A stretch of 64,000 nucleotides of DNA from Cheilinus undulatus (taxonomy: Eukaryota; Chordata; Actinopteri; Labriformes; Labridae): contig NC_054869.1 of the NCBI RefSeq assembly GCF_018320785.1, positions 16,316,698 to 16,380,697 on the forward strand, read 5' to 3'. The notes beneath the pieces were generated by a model. The model made no database searches. It was not told where the DNA came from and saw only the letters and a list, made by a program, of their open reading frames with translations. Shown here piece by piece: positions 1-10,511 of the stretch (positions are counted from its first letter, which is position 1; the number at the start of each line of letters is the position of its first letter). The position numbers were made by a program, and so were the translations under genes.

Positions 1-127
1 CTTTCAGAGCTGAAAAATAAACAATTTAAAAAAAAAAGAAATATTTTTTACAAGGTGGAAACCTGCTGATGCCATACTAATGCAATGAAATCGTTCTAGT
101 CCACCTACGCACTTTTAACTAAATATA

Positions 128-665
128 TACAGTGCTTAACAAATTTATTAGACCACCACCCAAAGTAAGGTTTATGCCACAGCTGCCATAAATTAACAGC
201 ATTGGTAATAACCAAAATCATTTTTAATGTTTCTGCAATGGTTAATACACCAATATGTAGAAGCTCTTTAACCGAAATGATACTTTTAAATGCTAAAATA
301 TAATTATTTTTGTTATCCATGAATTTTCAAATTTACTGATTTACAAAAAAAATGAAAAAAGTAAATCACATTATTATTTCTTGATTAACATGTCAAATTA
401 TAGTTATTTACTTGCATTCCTGAACAGAAAAAAAATTAGTTTTAGTGGTTGAATGTCGTGCTTGATTAATTTCTGACTTCTCAGAGAAGCCCAGTGAGCC
501 GGCTCAAATTTGGGTGAATTCAGTTTGAAACTCCTCATTTCTGTTCAAAATGGTAAAACGTGGAGGGTTCAGTGAAAATGAAAGAGTCCGTATTAAAGCA
601 CTTCATGATGCTGATGGCCTCTGAGACAAATATGACGTGGGCTAATAAATTTGTTAAGCACTGTA
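128..665 (+). mobile_element. Internally deleted Tc1/mariner element with TA target duplication
   Basis: Inverted ends beginning CAGTGCTTAACAAATTTATT (from 130) and closing at 663 are flanked on both sides by TA (128-129 and 664-665), the Tc1/mariner signature. An ATG at 550 opens a 24-codon frame beginning MVKRGGFSENERVRIKAL, which looks like the N-terminal DNA-binding start of a Tc1-type transposase, and ends at a TGA at 622-624. The rest of the transposase is deleted, so this copy is non-autonomous. Confidence 0.8.
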
Positions 666-1827
666 CGTCTACTGCACTCCTTCCCAATTTGACACACGTT
701 TTTAGGTTTTAACATAAACATATATACAGTACATATGCACAAACAACTTCCTTGTCAATCACACCACCCCTGATTTTTTTGTTTTGTTTTAGTTAAATGA
801 ATGTGTTTCTAGATTTATGTTCACCTGGCTGTCTCTATATATATAATATAGCTTAATTTAAAGCATGGTATTTGTAGGTTAAATTATACTTTGCTTTTGT
901 ACATTTAACTTGATGACATTTTGTTAATTACAAACCATACAGATACAGCTGTAGGAATCTTAGAAAATGAAAAAGTTGAAAAATATGTGAATATAACTGT
1001 ACCAGTTGACACTGAAATAAAAACGAAGTTAAAAGACAAATAAAATATAATCTTGGTTGATTTGTTTTTCGTTGTTTTAGGATTTTTTTTTTTTTGCATG
1101 TGAGCAACGATATAGGCATGTTACCATTATAAACAGAATAAATGACATCTGTTCCTTTTATCAATGCAACTATCTGAACATTGGTCCCTCTACTGCTGCA
1201 CCAGGCCTTTCAATAACTGTAAAATAATGACTGATGCTGAATAATCAATTTTTCCAGGACAAGTTTCACTTTCAAACAGTTCTAGTAGATGATGCTGATA
1301 GAACATTTCAGACTATAGTGATCAACAGTTGTGATGTTTATGGTCAGAAATTTAAAGCACTGCATTTACACCAAGCTAACAGGGAGTAGGAAGTCTGTTA
1401 ATGCCCACTTATTAAAATTAACAGTACAAATATCAATCACCAAATGTTTGTTCACTTCTTTATCTAATACAGTAAACATGGAAACATGGCTGCTGCAGTG
1501 TGTGTTCAACAGTTTGGGCATTGATTCTGGTGGGATCCAGTGAAGCATGTGAACCAGATAACAGGGAAACTAATTACTGGTCAGTAATGTGCTTAATTTA
1601 GTTGTGGCTTCCAGAAATAACTGACCTGCTTGTGAGTAGAGTAACTAACGACAGTAACTCAGTGTTTTACCTAGATACTTTCTTACTGTGCCATTTTTAA
1701 CAAGTTGCTTTGTACTCTATAACAGACCATCTGTACTTCTAGGAAAGCCTTTCACTGAACAGTTTTGGTTTGAAACAGCAGCTACAAGATCCTAAAAAGT
1801 AGGACATCGGGGAAGGACTATATTGCC
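666..1827. other. hectd4 intronic sequence, no feature seen
   Basis: AT-rich sequence downstream of hectd4 coding exon 2 on the minus strand, so presumably its second intron. The short open frames here show no family resemblance and no good flanking splice sites. Confidence 0.4.
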
Positions 1828-1831
1828 TCAC

Positions 1832-4800
1832 CTAGCACAGGCGAGTGCCACCAGAGCAGCAGCAGCGTTTTCTCTCTGTCTGTGTGTGTGGAGGATCTGC
1901 ATCTGAGCCTTCCCCTGCTGTTGTTCTGACTGCTGAGCACCATCCTCCAACCAGGAGCAGAGCAGCCCCTCCAGACCATTCAGACAGTCAGCAGGCTCTT
2001 TGCTAAGGCTGAGTGGTTGGCAGTCCCGGAGGCAGGCGAGCAGTACCTCTGCCGTGACTCCGCAGAGCGCTGGGTCACTGCGAGTCTGGGACTGCAAGAG
2101 GGGGAAAACCAGCAGCAGGCCGACGCGTGAGGTAAACGGCGCCTGCTCCGGTTGCTGGAGCAGACCTTGTCTTTTGAGCAAGGCCAAGGTCTCCTCATCA
2201 GCCCCACCAGTCCCCTCTCGCTCCTGCTGCTCCTCCAGGGCTAGCTGCCGCTGCGCCCCCCATAGGCCACGCAGAGCATTCAGACGGTACTCCAGCAGGC
2301 GTGCATATGCATTGCTTTGATTCCCACAGACGGCACGAAGACGCTCAGCAAGCTCCACCGGGTTCTTCGTCTCAAACGTCAGAATCTGGAGGAGAAGAAT
2401 GGGAGAAAATTTGGGTAAAATTTAAGTAACACTAACACCATCTACAACTGTGACATCCAGCTCCAGTTTTTTGGAAACATTTAGAAGTGGCAGTAAGACA
2501 ACACCCTTTATTTTCTTGCCTGGTCTGGCTACACACAAATCAAATTTTCTACATCAGAGACTAATTCACTCAGAAATAATATCTAATTATAGAGGGAGGA
2601 TACAGTAGAGGGGAATTAAAATTTTACTGTTGTTGATTTGAACTGAGGCTGTGAAAAGCATCTCTGTGTTTACTATACCTTAGTATAAAATTTGACTTCA
2701 TAATAATCCTACTACTCACACAGCAAGATGAAAGAAACCAGTGTTGAACTGATCCACATTCAGCGGAGTCAAAAAACAGTTTGTTTACAAGGTATACTAC
2801 AAGACAGGCATATATGTAGTCAGCATTTCAGTTTAAGTCTAAGCTTATTGTAAGTTTATTAAACATATCTGTTTAATCCAGGACATGATTATGAATCACT
2901 TCCTTGGAATAAACCCTTGTTCATTTCTTCATACCATAAAGCAGTGGTCAGAGATGGGAGGCACATTTGGGATAGCCTATCACAAGTGAAACAATGTGCT
3001 TCATGTGCACTTAGGCAGCATTTCAGATATTGATTACATTCTGTGGCCCACGAATCATGGGCCAGAAAAAAAATCCATTATACCATTTAGCAGGCACAAT
3101 TTGTATTGATTCAATTTCAGAAATGCTACTAATGTTACAGTAAAACTCCTTGACTGGATGCTGAGCCTTCTGCACCTTGCTTCTCCGCAAAACACTGCTG
3201 CAAGAGGATAAAAATAGTCCGCATCACAACACCTACGAAAACAGTACTGAATGACACAGACAGTCCTAAAGCTGGACTCAGAGGAGACCAGAAAAGTAGA
3301 GAATCAGGATATAATCACTGTTCAGCAGACAGATCTATGTTTAGGTATGAAATAACACTGAAGATATGCAAAAGCTGGACACCAACAAACTTGGCTGCTC
3401 TTTGTCTGACATAAAGTACAGACACAAAAAATCATGAATGCAAAGTCAAAGCGTTTTTCCCAAGAGTTTCCATATTTGTATATGCACCACCATGTTTCCA
3501 TAAAGTTCTGATTTACACAACCACCTACTGAGCCACACTATTAGACATATAATAAATTCTGATAAATACAGGGGATTGAATAAACTTACTTTGTAAATAA
3601 TGTTCAGGCCCATAATTCATCAACCTGACACACCAGATGGACTGTTTCATGTATCCACTACATGGATTTATTTGGCAAATTCATCTGCTTTGCAAGGTTA
3701 ATAGTTTATGAGAAAAAAACATTAAATGTTCCAATCTTTGTCATGTGTTACAGGTCATCATGATTTGGAATAATACAATGATTAATGGGCGACGTTAACA
3801 ACTGCAATTTCATTAGCATAGGCTTTTGTCCAAAACAACAAACATCAAGGTGGGTGAGAGCAACACTGATAATAAATTTCTAAACACCACAGGTAAACTG
3901 AGCAACAGCCTGTGCATTATTGTGCCTTGACCAGTGAGGCCATGCCGTTACCTCTTTTACAGAGCAGTACAAACATAAAGCAGAAGTTCAGAGGCCATGC
4001 CAGGGCATGTCTGCTGTTGTGCTTAATGAAAAGATAAAAACAAAGACTGAGGGATTACATTCAAACATGCTGGTTCTTATTCATAAATTAAACAGAGGAC
4101 TGTCATCTGTCATAGCAGCTTATTGAACATATGTTCTAGTACTAGCCATAATTAATGCCATTTTGCTGATGGCTGAATAGCAAAGGAGCCATGTGCAGCT
4201 GTTAAGCGTCCAACATGACCCACTAGTGTAAATAATGTAATGAATTGTTTATCATGGTATTACCACTTGTACTGAATGTGAACTGTTCTTTAATAACATA
4301 TTGATCATTTATAGCAGAAGCTGAACTCTTGGTTATCAGGTTAGGACTACAGAGGTTGTGCAGCAGTAATACAACCATGCAGCACATTGTGAAAATCAAA
4401 TCAAGCAGGTGGTGTCTGTTTATGAGCACAAAAGCCTTTTACCAATCTCTGCCTACTGCCCGAGTGTGGCATTCTCTAATCATGCAGCCCATGCTTGATT
4501 TCTGTGATTAAGGTCTTAACCCTTTATGACCTACCACAGAAAGCAAAAACAAAGATAAAATGAAATTGTGCTCAATTTGAAAAAAGGCTGCATGTTTATA
4601 AAAAGTAAACTATTCACAGTAGTGCAATCAAGTCTCTAAGTGTGCCAGATAGTTTTGAGCATACATGTGTTTGCAGAAGACCATATTGAAACGAAAGCAA
4701 CTATGACTCGTGACCTGCAAGAAAACAACGCGATAGGTTTCATGCAGTTAAAAACGTCATCATATATCATCACGTACACGTAAAGTAGGAAGTGATGTGA

Positions 4801-6604
4801 AAGGCAACAGTCCGGATTATATTATAGTATATTGTTTTTGATGTCTGTGTTTATTACTACATTTCTGCAAAAGAAGGAAGGATATTTCTGGAAGGAAACA
4901 GTAATCTTGGACTCACTGAAGGTGTAATAGGTTAGTGGTACTCCTCTGGTTTTATATGCAAAAAGAATTATTGCTCTATTTTATTTGATTGCAATTCCTC
5001 CTGCGGTTAAAGATAGAAATGATTGGGAGCACCGGCGCTACCGTGGGTCTTAAAGAGTTAAACAGGACTATAAAATAGCAGATGGAAAATTTATTGAAGA
5101 CCCAGAGCTAAGCAGGGCATTTACAAGGATTCATTTGTTAAAATTCTATGTTGAAAAACAACTTTAGTGAACCAGTGTATGTATATTTCCCCCCCCCCAA
5201 AAAAACTGCCATAAAAATGCTTTCCTGGTTCAGCAATGGGTAATTGCATGTGTAAACTCCATCAAGTTAATTACAAGAATTAGTGCACAGCATTCTGGAT
5301 GAACAGAGTGATTTCATATGAAAAATTGGTTAAACCTTTAAAGCTATCCTAAATGACTATATTGTAATTATAATCTGAAATGAGAATCAAATCACACAAT
5401 AATATGCATTCTAAACTGTAGTCAACAATCTGTATATAGTGGTTCTAACCTTATTACATATTTATAATTGTTATCGAAGATCAACCCTGTCATCAGACTT
5501 CTTTCTATAATCATGTGATACGAGAGCTGCAGGAAATGTACTCCACATATTGATGGATACATCCTGTTCTAGCTTTATTACACTAGAAAGAGAGGATGCA
5601 ACACTGCTTTGTTATGTAGAACTTTCCATCTACATCACTGTAAAGCCTGCACAACCTGTTAACGTTGACATTTCCGGTTCAAAGACATGGTCTTCATAAT
5701 AAAAGTATGAATTTTAAGCATTATGCTGAGACACAAGAAGACTCAAAGCTAGAATCATTTGTTTTTTGGGAAACCAGTCAACAGTCAATCCATCAATATA
5801 ATAATTTCTATAGAGTTCAGCTTGTCCCTAATTCTGTATGACTCACTTTAGAGCATGTGGTGTAGCTGTGGGCTTGATGTTTAAACACCAAAGGAGCCAT
5901 GTCATATTCTCAAAAATGAACAGATGACTAAAAAGAATATCAAGTGATAAGTACATTTTAAGAATTTAGAGTTCACTACATTGGCACCACAAATAAGAAC
6001 AGGGATCTTAACAAGGGACACAGCAGTGACTCACAGGGGTTACACCACATCTTACCAATAATTTGAAAACAGTTACAGCAAAAAGCAATTAAAGATGCCA
6101 ACGATGTTTTTAAAAGAACAGACGCGACAGCCTTTCAGCCTCATTTCAAGTTATATATAATGCTTAATTCCCGATAAGACTACAGCCGTTTTACATGACT
6201 TGTATTTTGAAAGGACAAGCAGGAAGTGGACTGAAAACATGGCTATCTTGACAGTAGGTCAATTACATGTAGGGCTGGAAACTTGCAAACGTTAGCGTTA
6301 CCGTTATCACTGATGCTGTGTGGCGGCTGACAATGAAAACACAGTTTTACATTAAAATAAACAAAAAGACACTCTTACGAGACCTGTCAGTGTGTGTTGC
6401 TATATATAAACCTTTGTATGTGTTTGTGCGTGTGAGAGAGAGATGGCTTTCACCCACCTCTTGCTCGGTGTCCCCCTGCTCCGACACTCCAATTTCACTG
6501 GGCAGTTCGGCCAGATCTGTGACCCGAATGAGTCCATCGTGGAGGAAAATTGTTTCCTCCTTCACCGAAAGCCACTGGGACGAATCTACAGCCCCGGAGC
6601 CCAT
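1832..6604 (-). CDS. hectd4: HECTD4-like E3 ubiquitin ligase, first two coding exons (partial gene)
   Basis: Two exons are visible. Exon 1 (6604-6458) starts at the first in-frame ATG after an upstream TAA, encodes 49 residues (MGSGAVDSSQWLSVKEETIF...) and ends GAG|GTGGGT in phase 0. Exon 2 (2385-1832) follows a CTCCAG acceptor, encodes 184 further codons including NAYARLLEYRLNALRGLW and RVGLLLVFPLLQSQTRSDPA, and ends AG|GTGAGG in phase 2. The rest of the gene lies beyond the left edge. No catalytic domain is visible: the HECT domain would be at the far C-terminus. The assignment rests on remembered HECTD4 N-terminal character and on synteny, since human HECTD4 lies close to RPH3A, present here at 25-36 kb. 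The helical segment also distantly resembles N-termini of other giant ligases such as HERC2 and MYCBP2, which are the alternatives. That this is a real exon pair is much surer than the name. Confidence 0.65.
3621..3701. mobile_element. 81-bp deletion derivative of the TAACCT MITE family
   Basis: It begins CAACCTGACACACCAGATGG and ends CATCTGCTTTGCAAGGTTA, the two terminal sequences of the family seen full length at 8219-8752 and 21888-22445. The 9 bp on either side, ATAATTCAT and ATAGTTTAT, agree at 7 of 9 positions and look like an old target duplication. The whole interior is missing. Confidence 0.65.
4516..5061. mobile_element. piggyBac-like MITE with TTAA target sites
   Basis: TTAA at 4516-4519 is followed by CCCTTTATGACCTACCACAG. 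At the other end the reverse complement reads CTCTTTAAGACCCACGGTAG directly inside a second TTAA at 5058-5061. TTAA duplication with C-rich ends suits the piggyBac superfamily; Kolobok elements also use TTAA. No transposase is seen. Confidence 0.6.
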
Positions 6605-7160
6605 CGCTCTCTCCTCCGACAGTGATGCCAAAGGGGTCGGACATTAAAAATTCAGTGACAGAATGACAGAAACGCCCTAGCTAGCCAGCTAGCGAGCTAC
6701 AATAACATCACTGCCGTCACGGTCGCCGCTTCATCTGTCGTTGGTGTTAGACCGGGCAGACGGTGCTATTCAGGTGTAGGCTAACGGAAGACAGCCAAGC
6801 AGTGAACAGACAGTAGTGGCAGGTCCTCTTCACATAACATGGGTGGTCGTGTGACGTGCTAACAGTAGCTGCTAGCTGTCTGGCTTGGTTAGCTGGAAGC
6901 GGAGCTAACTTACCGTACGGGATCGTTATAACGTTACCGAGCAGAGTGGGCGTGACACCCGTACTAAATCCGTTACTGCGCCGCACCGTGAAAACCACAG
7001 ACTTTTCGGGACGAATGCTGCGTTTGTTGGACGCTGCTTTTATAGCTGAAATGTAAACGCAGACAGCTTCGCTAACGGCCCAGCCGGTGCACCAGTGGTT
7101 GGAGAAGATGACAGTCTCTCAGCTGTCAGTGCGACGCCATGTTTCCAAGGCCAACGAGCT
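6450..7160 (-). promoter_or_regulatory. CpG-rich promoter region of hectd4
   Basis: Sequence around and upstream of the start codon at 6604 is much richer in CG dinucleotides than its surroundings, for example CGTTATAACGTTACCGAGC near 6922. No TATA box is evident. This fits a CpG-island promoter of a broadly expressed gene. The transcription start cannot be placed. Confidence 0.55.
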
Positions 7161-8218
7161 GCTCCCAGCATGCAACGCGGCCCAGGATATAAGCTGCCAA
7201 GAATTTTTGAGTTCATTTAAGTGCCAAACACAACCTGCCAATGCTGTTCTAAAAAGGGGGAAATTAAACTCTACTTAGGGCACCATTTTCTGACTAAAAT
7301 TTATAGCTAGGATGAGGTTAGAAGTGGGACAATAATCACTTGTATCTTTGTTGGACATAATTTGTACATTGAAATATGACATCCTTGACATTTAAAAGAG
7401 GTCATAATAAAGTTTTTCTGTTAAAAGAAACTTTAAAAACACCTCAAAGTGCCAGTGAAAGTGCACACTTCAAAGTACATTTAAATAGTGTACATTGTGC
7501 ATGCTGTTTGAAGGACCCTGAAAATGTGTACTTATGAGTGCCCTTAAAAGTGTGTACTGATGAGTGTGAACTTCCTTAAATGCTCATTAAAGTGTGCAAT
7601 TAGATCTCTTTTGTAAGTACCCTTTTAAGTGTGCACTTACAAGTGCCAATGAAGAGTTCACAATGACATACTGTCAAAAGAGTGCTCTCCTTAGTGTCTT
7701 TAAAAGTCTGCATATGTAAAAGTGCCCTTGAAATTGTACCGATGGAAGTGCATGAAGTCTGTTTTTCTTTGTTCTCATAAAGAGTGCATATTGAAGTGTC
7801 CTTAAATGTGAGCACCTGAAAGTGTTGCTGTGTGGTTATTACCAAATGCCTTTAAAACTTTGCATTTATAAGTTCCCTTAAATAATGAAGATAAACATGG
7901 GCATTAAGTGCCTCTAAAAGTATGCAATATGAAGTTCTCCTTTGACCATTCATCTTTTAAGTGATTTTAAAAAGTGTATCTAGATATGTCTTTAAAAACA
8001 AGCATGTGTTAGTGACCTAAAAAGTGTACACTTTGAAGTACCCTTAAAAGTTTGCAAAATGAAGTCCCCATATATGTTGGCATTTGGAACTGCCCTGAAA
8101 AGAGTGTATTTACCTATGCCCTTGAAAGTTAACATTGCACTGCACTCTTAAGTGTCCTTAAAAGTGCAAAATGTTGATCCTCCACTAGGTGTTGACACTT
8201 AGAGATGCCCTAAAAATA

Positions 8219-8752
8219 TAACCTGACATGCCAGGTGGATTTGTTTCACACATCCATCTTGAAAACCTTCAATACTAAGCGTTTAGGAAAAGGCAGAGGA
8301 TTTGAAAAACCTTGGAGTGTGATTGGATGAACGTTCTGTCTGTCACATCTTTACGGGCCAATCAGAGCAACAAAACATGTAGCAGCGACCGAGGTACGCG
8401 TGCGCAACTACCAAAGAATAACGCAAACCATGGCGACTATAGACATGTCAGTACACGACTTTTGTCATTTTTGAAAAGAAAACAACTCAATGCCATTCTT
8501 TGTGCTTCTTTTAACGAAGAAATGTTGTCAAGTTCTGATAAAACTGGTGCTTTAGCAGCATCCACGCTAATCTCTTCCGCCATAACTGCTCCGGCCTCTT
8601 GTTGCTGCTTGCTCATGTTGCGACTCTGCCGCGCCTGAAAGTACTGCCCCTCATCGCCCAAACGGCCCAAACGGTTCAGATGGGAGCTTTGCAAGATGGA
8701 TTCGCCAGTGAGAAACAAAGAAACAGGCGTATCCATCTGTTTTGCAAGGTTA
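8219..8752 (-). mobile_element. Near full-length TAACCT-family MITE, 534 bp
   Basis: The element starts TAACCTGACATGCCAGGTGG and ends TTTGCAAGGTTA, with imperfect inverted ends and hairpin subterminal sequence (TTCACACATCCATCT). The flanks CTAAAAATA (8210-8218) and CTAAAAAAT (8753-8761) form a near-perfect 9-bp duplication. It is closely related, in opposite orientation, to 21888-22445, including the internal ORF. A 9-bp duplication would suit Mutator-like elements, but the superfamily is not established. Confidence 0.75.
8437..8583 (-). pseudogene. 48-codon ORF carried by the MITE (copy 1)
   Basis: An ATG at 8583 opens 48 codons, including ISVDAAKAPVLSELDNISSL and ending KNDKSRVLTCL. The copy at 22078-22224 has exactly the same length, with about 38 of 48 residues identical and no indel. 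The stretch SSLKEAQRMALSCFL resembles the lead-in (Q-motif region) of RecQ-type SF2 helicase-like proteins common in fish genomes, but the frame stops before any P-loop. It may be a first-exon fragment of an autonomous element's gene. Confidence 0.4.
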
Positions 8753-9459
8753 CTAAAAAATATTGATTACAAAGTCCCTTGAAAGAGTGCACATTGTACT
8801 TTCTCATATTATCAAAGTGCTCTATCCAGCAACCATTCTGTAGAATTAAGAGCTCATAAACTATTACTCTTTTTGGGACAATGAAAGACCCTTAAAAGTG
8901 TGGACATTAAAGTGCCTTTTGTGGTTACTTACAGGCACCTTTACAGTTGTGTACACACAAGTTCCCTTGAAAGTATGCAGTAATTAAAAATGACCCTTTA
9001 GTACCCCAAAAGTGTGCACGATAAAGTCCCCCTTGGTATTTCTTTCAAATACCTTTAAAATCATAACTTCTGGTGCCTTTTGAAGAGTTCTATTTAAAGT
9101 GCCTTCAATAAAGTTGCTTTTTGTTGTGTATTTTAAAGTGTGTATTTTGAAGTAAAAAAGTGTACACTCATAAGTGCTCTCAAAAGTCAGCAATGAACAT
9201 GTCTAGACATGTTTTCATTTAATTTTCCCAGATATAAACTAATGTTAAAGTGCCATTTAAAGTGTGTACTTTGAAATGCTCATTGAATTTTCACTTCCAA
9301 GTGCTCTTTTGAGTATGCACTTCAATGTGCCCTTAAAATTGTACACTTTGATATCTCTCAAAGGGGCTTTTTATAAGGGCCTTTAAAACAGGTACATTTG
9401 TGTTCTTTTTAAAAGTGTGTACTTCTGATTGCCCCTAATTTACCTGGTTGATGTTGTCA

Positions 9460-10505
9460 TCCTTTCATATTATTAGACCAAGATGATGACAGGGAGCAGA
9501 AGTCATAAAGTCAACACTTGAAAACTGCTCGCATGTACTTTTTCCTTTTTACATTTATTTTTAAAGAACATTACCAGAGCTCTTATGAGTGATTAAATGT
9601 AAGGATTTTAAAGTGCTGTGAAATTGATAAAACAAAAGATCTCTAAATGTTTACATTTTAGATCTTATTATAACCATACAGATCTTAGATAATTTTATAA
9701 AACCAGCACCCCTATTTCCTGAAACCTGAGTCTTATTGCATCTTGACATAAGAATCTTATGAATGTGTCACAGAATAAGGATGGATCTTTGAAGTTAATA
9801 TTTCAAACACGGGGCAAAGCCAAATTCCATTTCTCATACCTTATAAGGGAGAATATATGTCTACAGATTAAATTAAGAAAACCTGATGCAACTCAGTGTA
9901 AGAACAGGAGTCGAAGAAATGAGAAGGCAGATGACGTTTCAATCCCCGTAATGTTTTCAGATCATGAATGTTTTATTCATGTTGTAAAATACAAAGGCCA
10001 CTTCTGTATCTTGTATCAAAAATGTGGAAAGTATAGATCACACCATGTTTTTTTTTTCCAGTAGTTACAAATATTCCTGTAATTCTGATAAACCAAGTTA
10101 CTTCTGAGCTTAAGAATGATCATTTTTGGCAAGACGAGGGTTGCTTCTGAATACAATGATGATTGCATCTTTTTTAAACGTTAATTTATCCTGCTAATAT
10201 CAGAATATCATATCATGATCATTTGTGTAAATGTCTTTGACACATTATTATAAATACAAATTCCTGATAGAAAAAACAAATATACATTTTTATTAACATT
10301 TCAAAGCTCAATCTGATGGATGGAGTACGTTCCTAATAAATATAAAAATTGCCCATCTATGGTATACTTACAAATATTTTACAATAACCAAGGGTTTGGT
10401 CTTTTAATATTTTCAAAATGCTGGCATGCTACACACTCAGACAGAATCAGAAAATGCTGTATGAAATGTAAAGCTTATTATACTCATTGTTGCTGCACAC
10501 AGCAG
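9460..10505. other. Intergenic, AT-rich; likely pla2g3 3' UTR at its right end
   Basis: No gene is seen between the tandem array and the pla2g3 stop codon at 10512-10514. A minus-strand AATAAA (plus-strand tttatt at 10289-10294), about 220 bp past the stop, is a plausible polyadenylation signal. The 101-codon plus-strand frame at 9759 shows no family resemblance. Confidence 0.4.
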
Positions 10506-10511
10506 CTTAGT

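Larger units (their letters stand above)
2386..6457 (-). other. hectd4 intron 1
   Basis: A 4.07-kb GT-AG intron between the two hectd4 coding exons. Apart from the two transposon remnants listed separately (3621-3701 and 4516-5061), it is unremarkable AT-rich sequence. Confidence 0.6.
7380..9450. repeat. Old degenerate tandem array built on GTGCCCTTAAAAGTGTGCACTT
   Basis: About 2 kb of diverged, roughly 25-45-bp units whose core approximates AAGTGCCCTTAAAAGTGTG, often followed by CACTTTGAAG or CACTTATAAG. Dozens of imperfect units can be picked out, for example at 7540, 7620, 8030, 9240 and 9330. GTGCACTT and its complement AAGTGCAC both occur, so units are partly palindromic. A MITE at 8219-8752 interrupts the array. 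There is no coding potential and no exact-repeat spacer structure. Confidence 0.65.

Noticed and set aside
2000-2320. 106-codon plus-strand frame
   Set aside because: Antisense shadow of hectd4 exon 2; no similarity and no splice context.
6605-6631. Upstream TTG start for hectd4 (ASLSEERA extension)
   Set aside because: Vertebrate nuclear genes start at ATG; the first in-frame ATG is at 6604, with a TAA upstream in frame.
7380-9450. CRISPR-like or gene-cluster interpretation of the array
   Set aside because: Units are diverged, contiguous and without unique spacers, and the host is a vertebrate.
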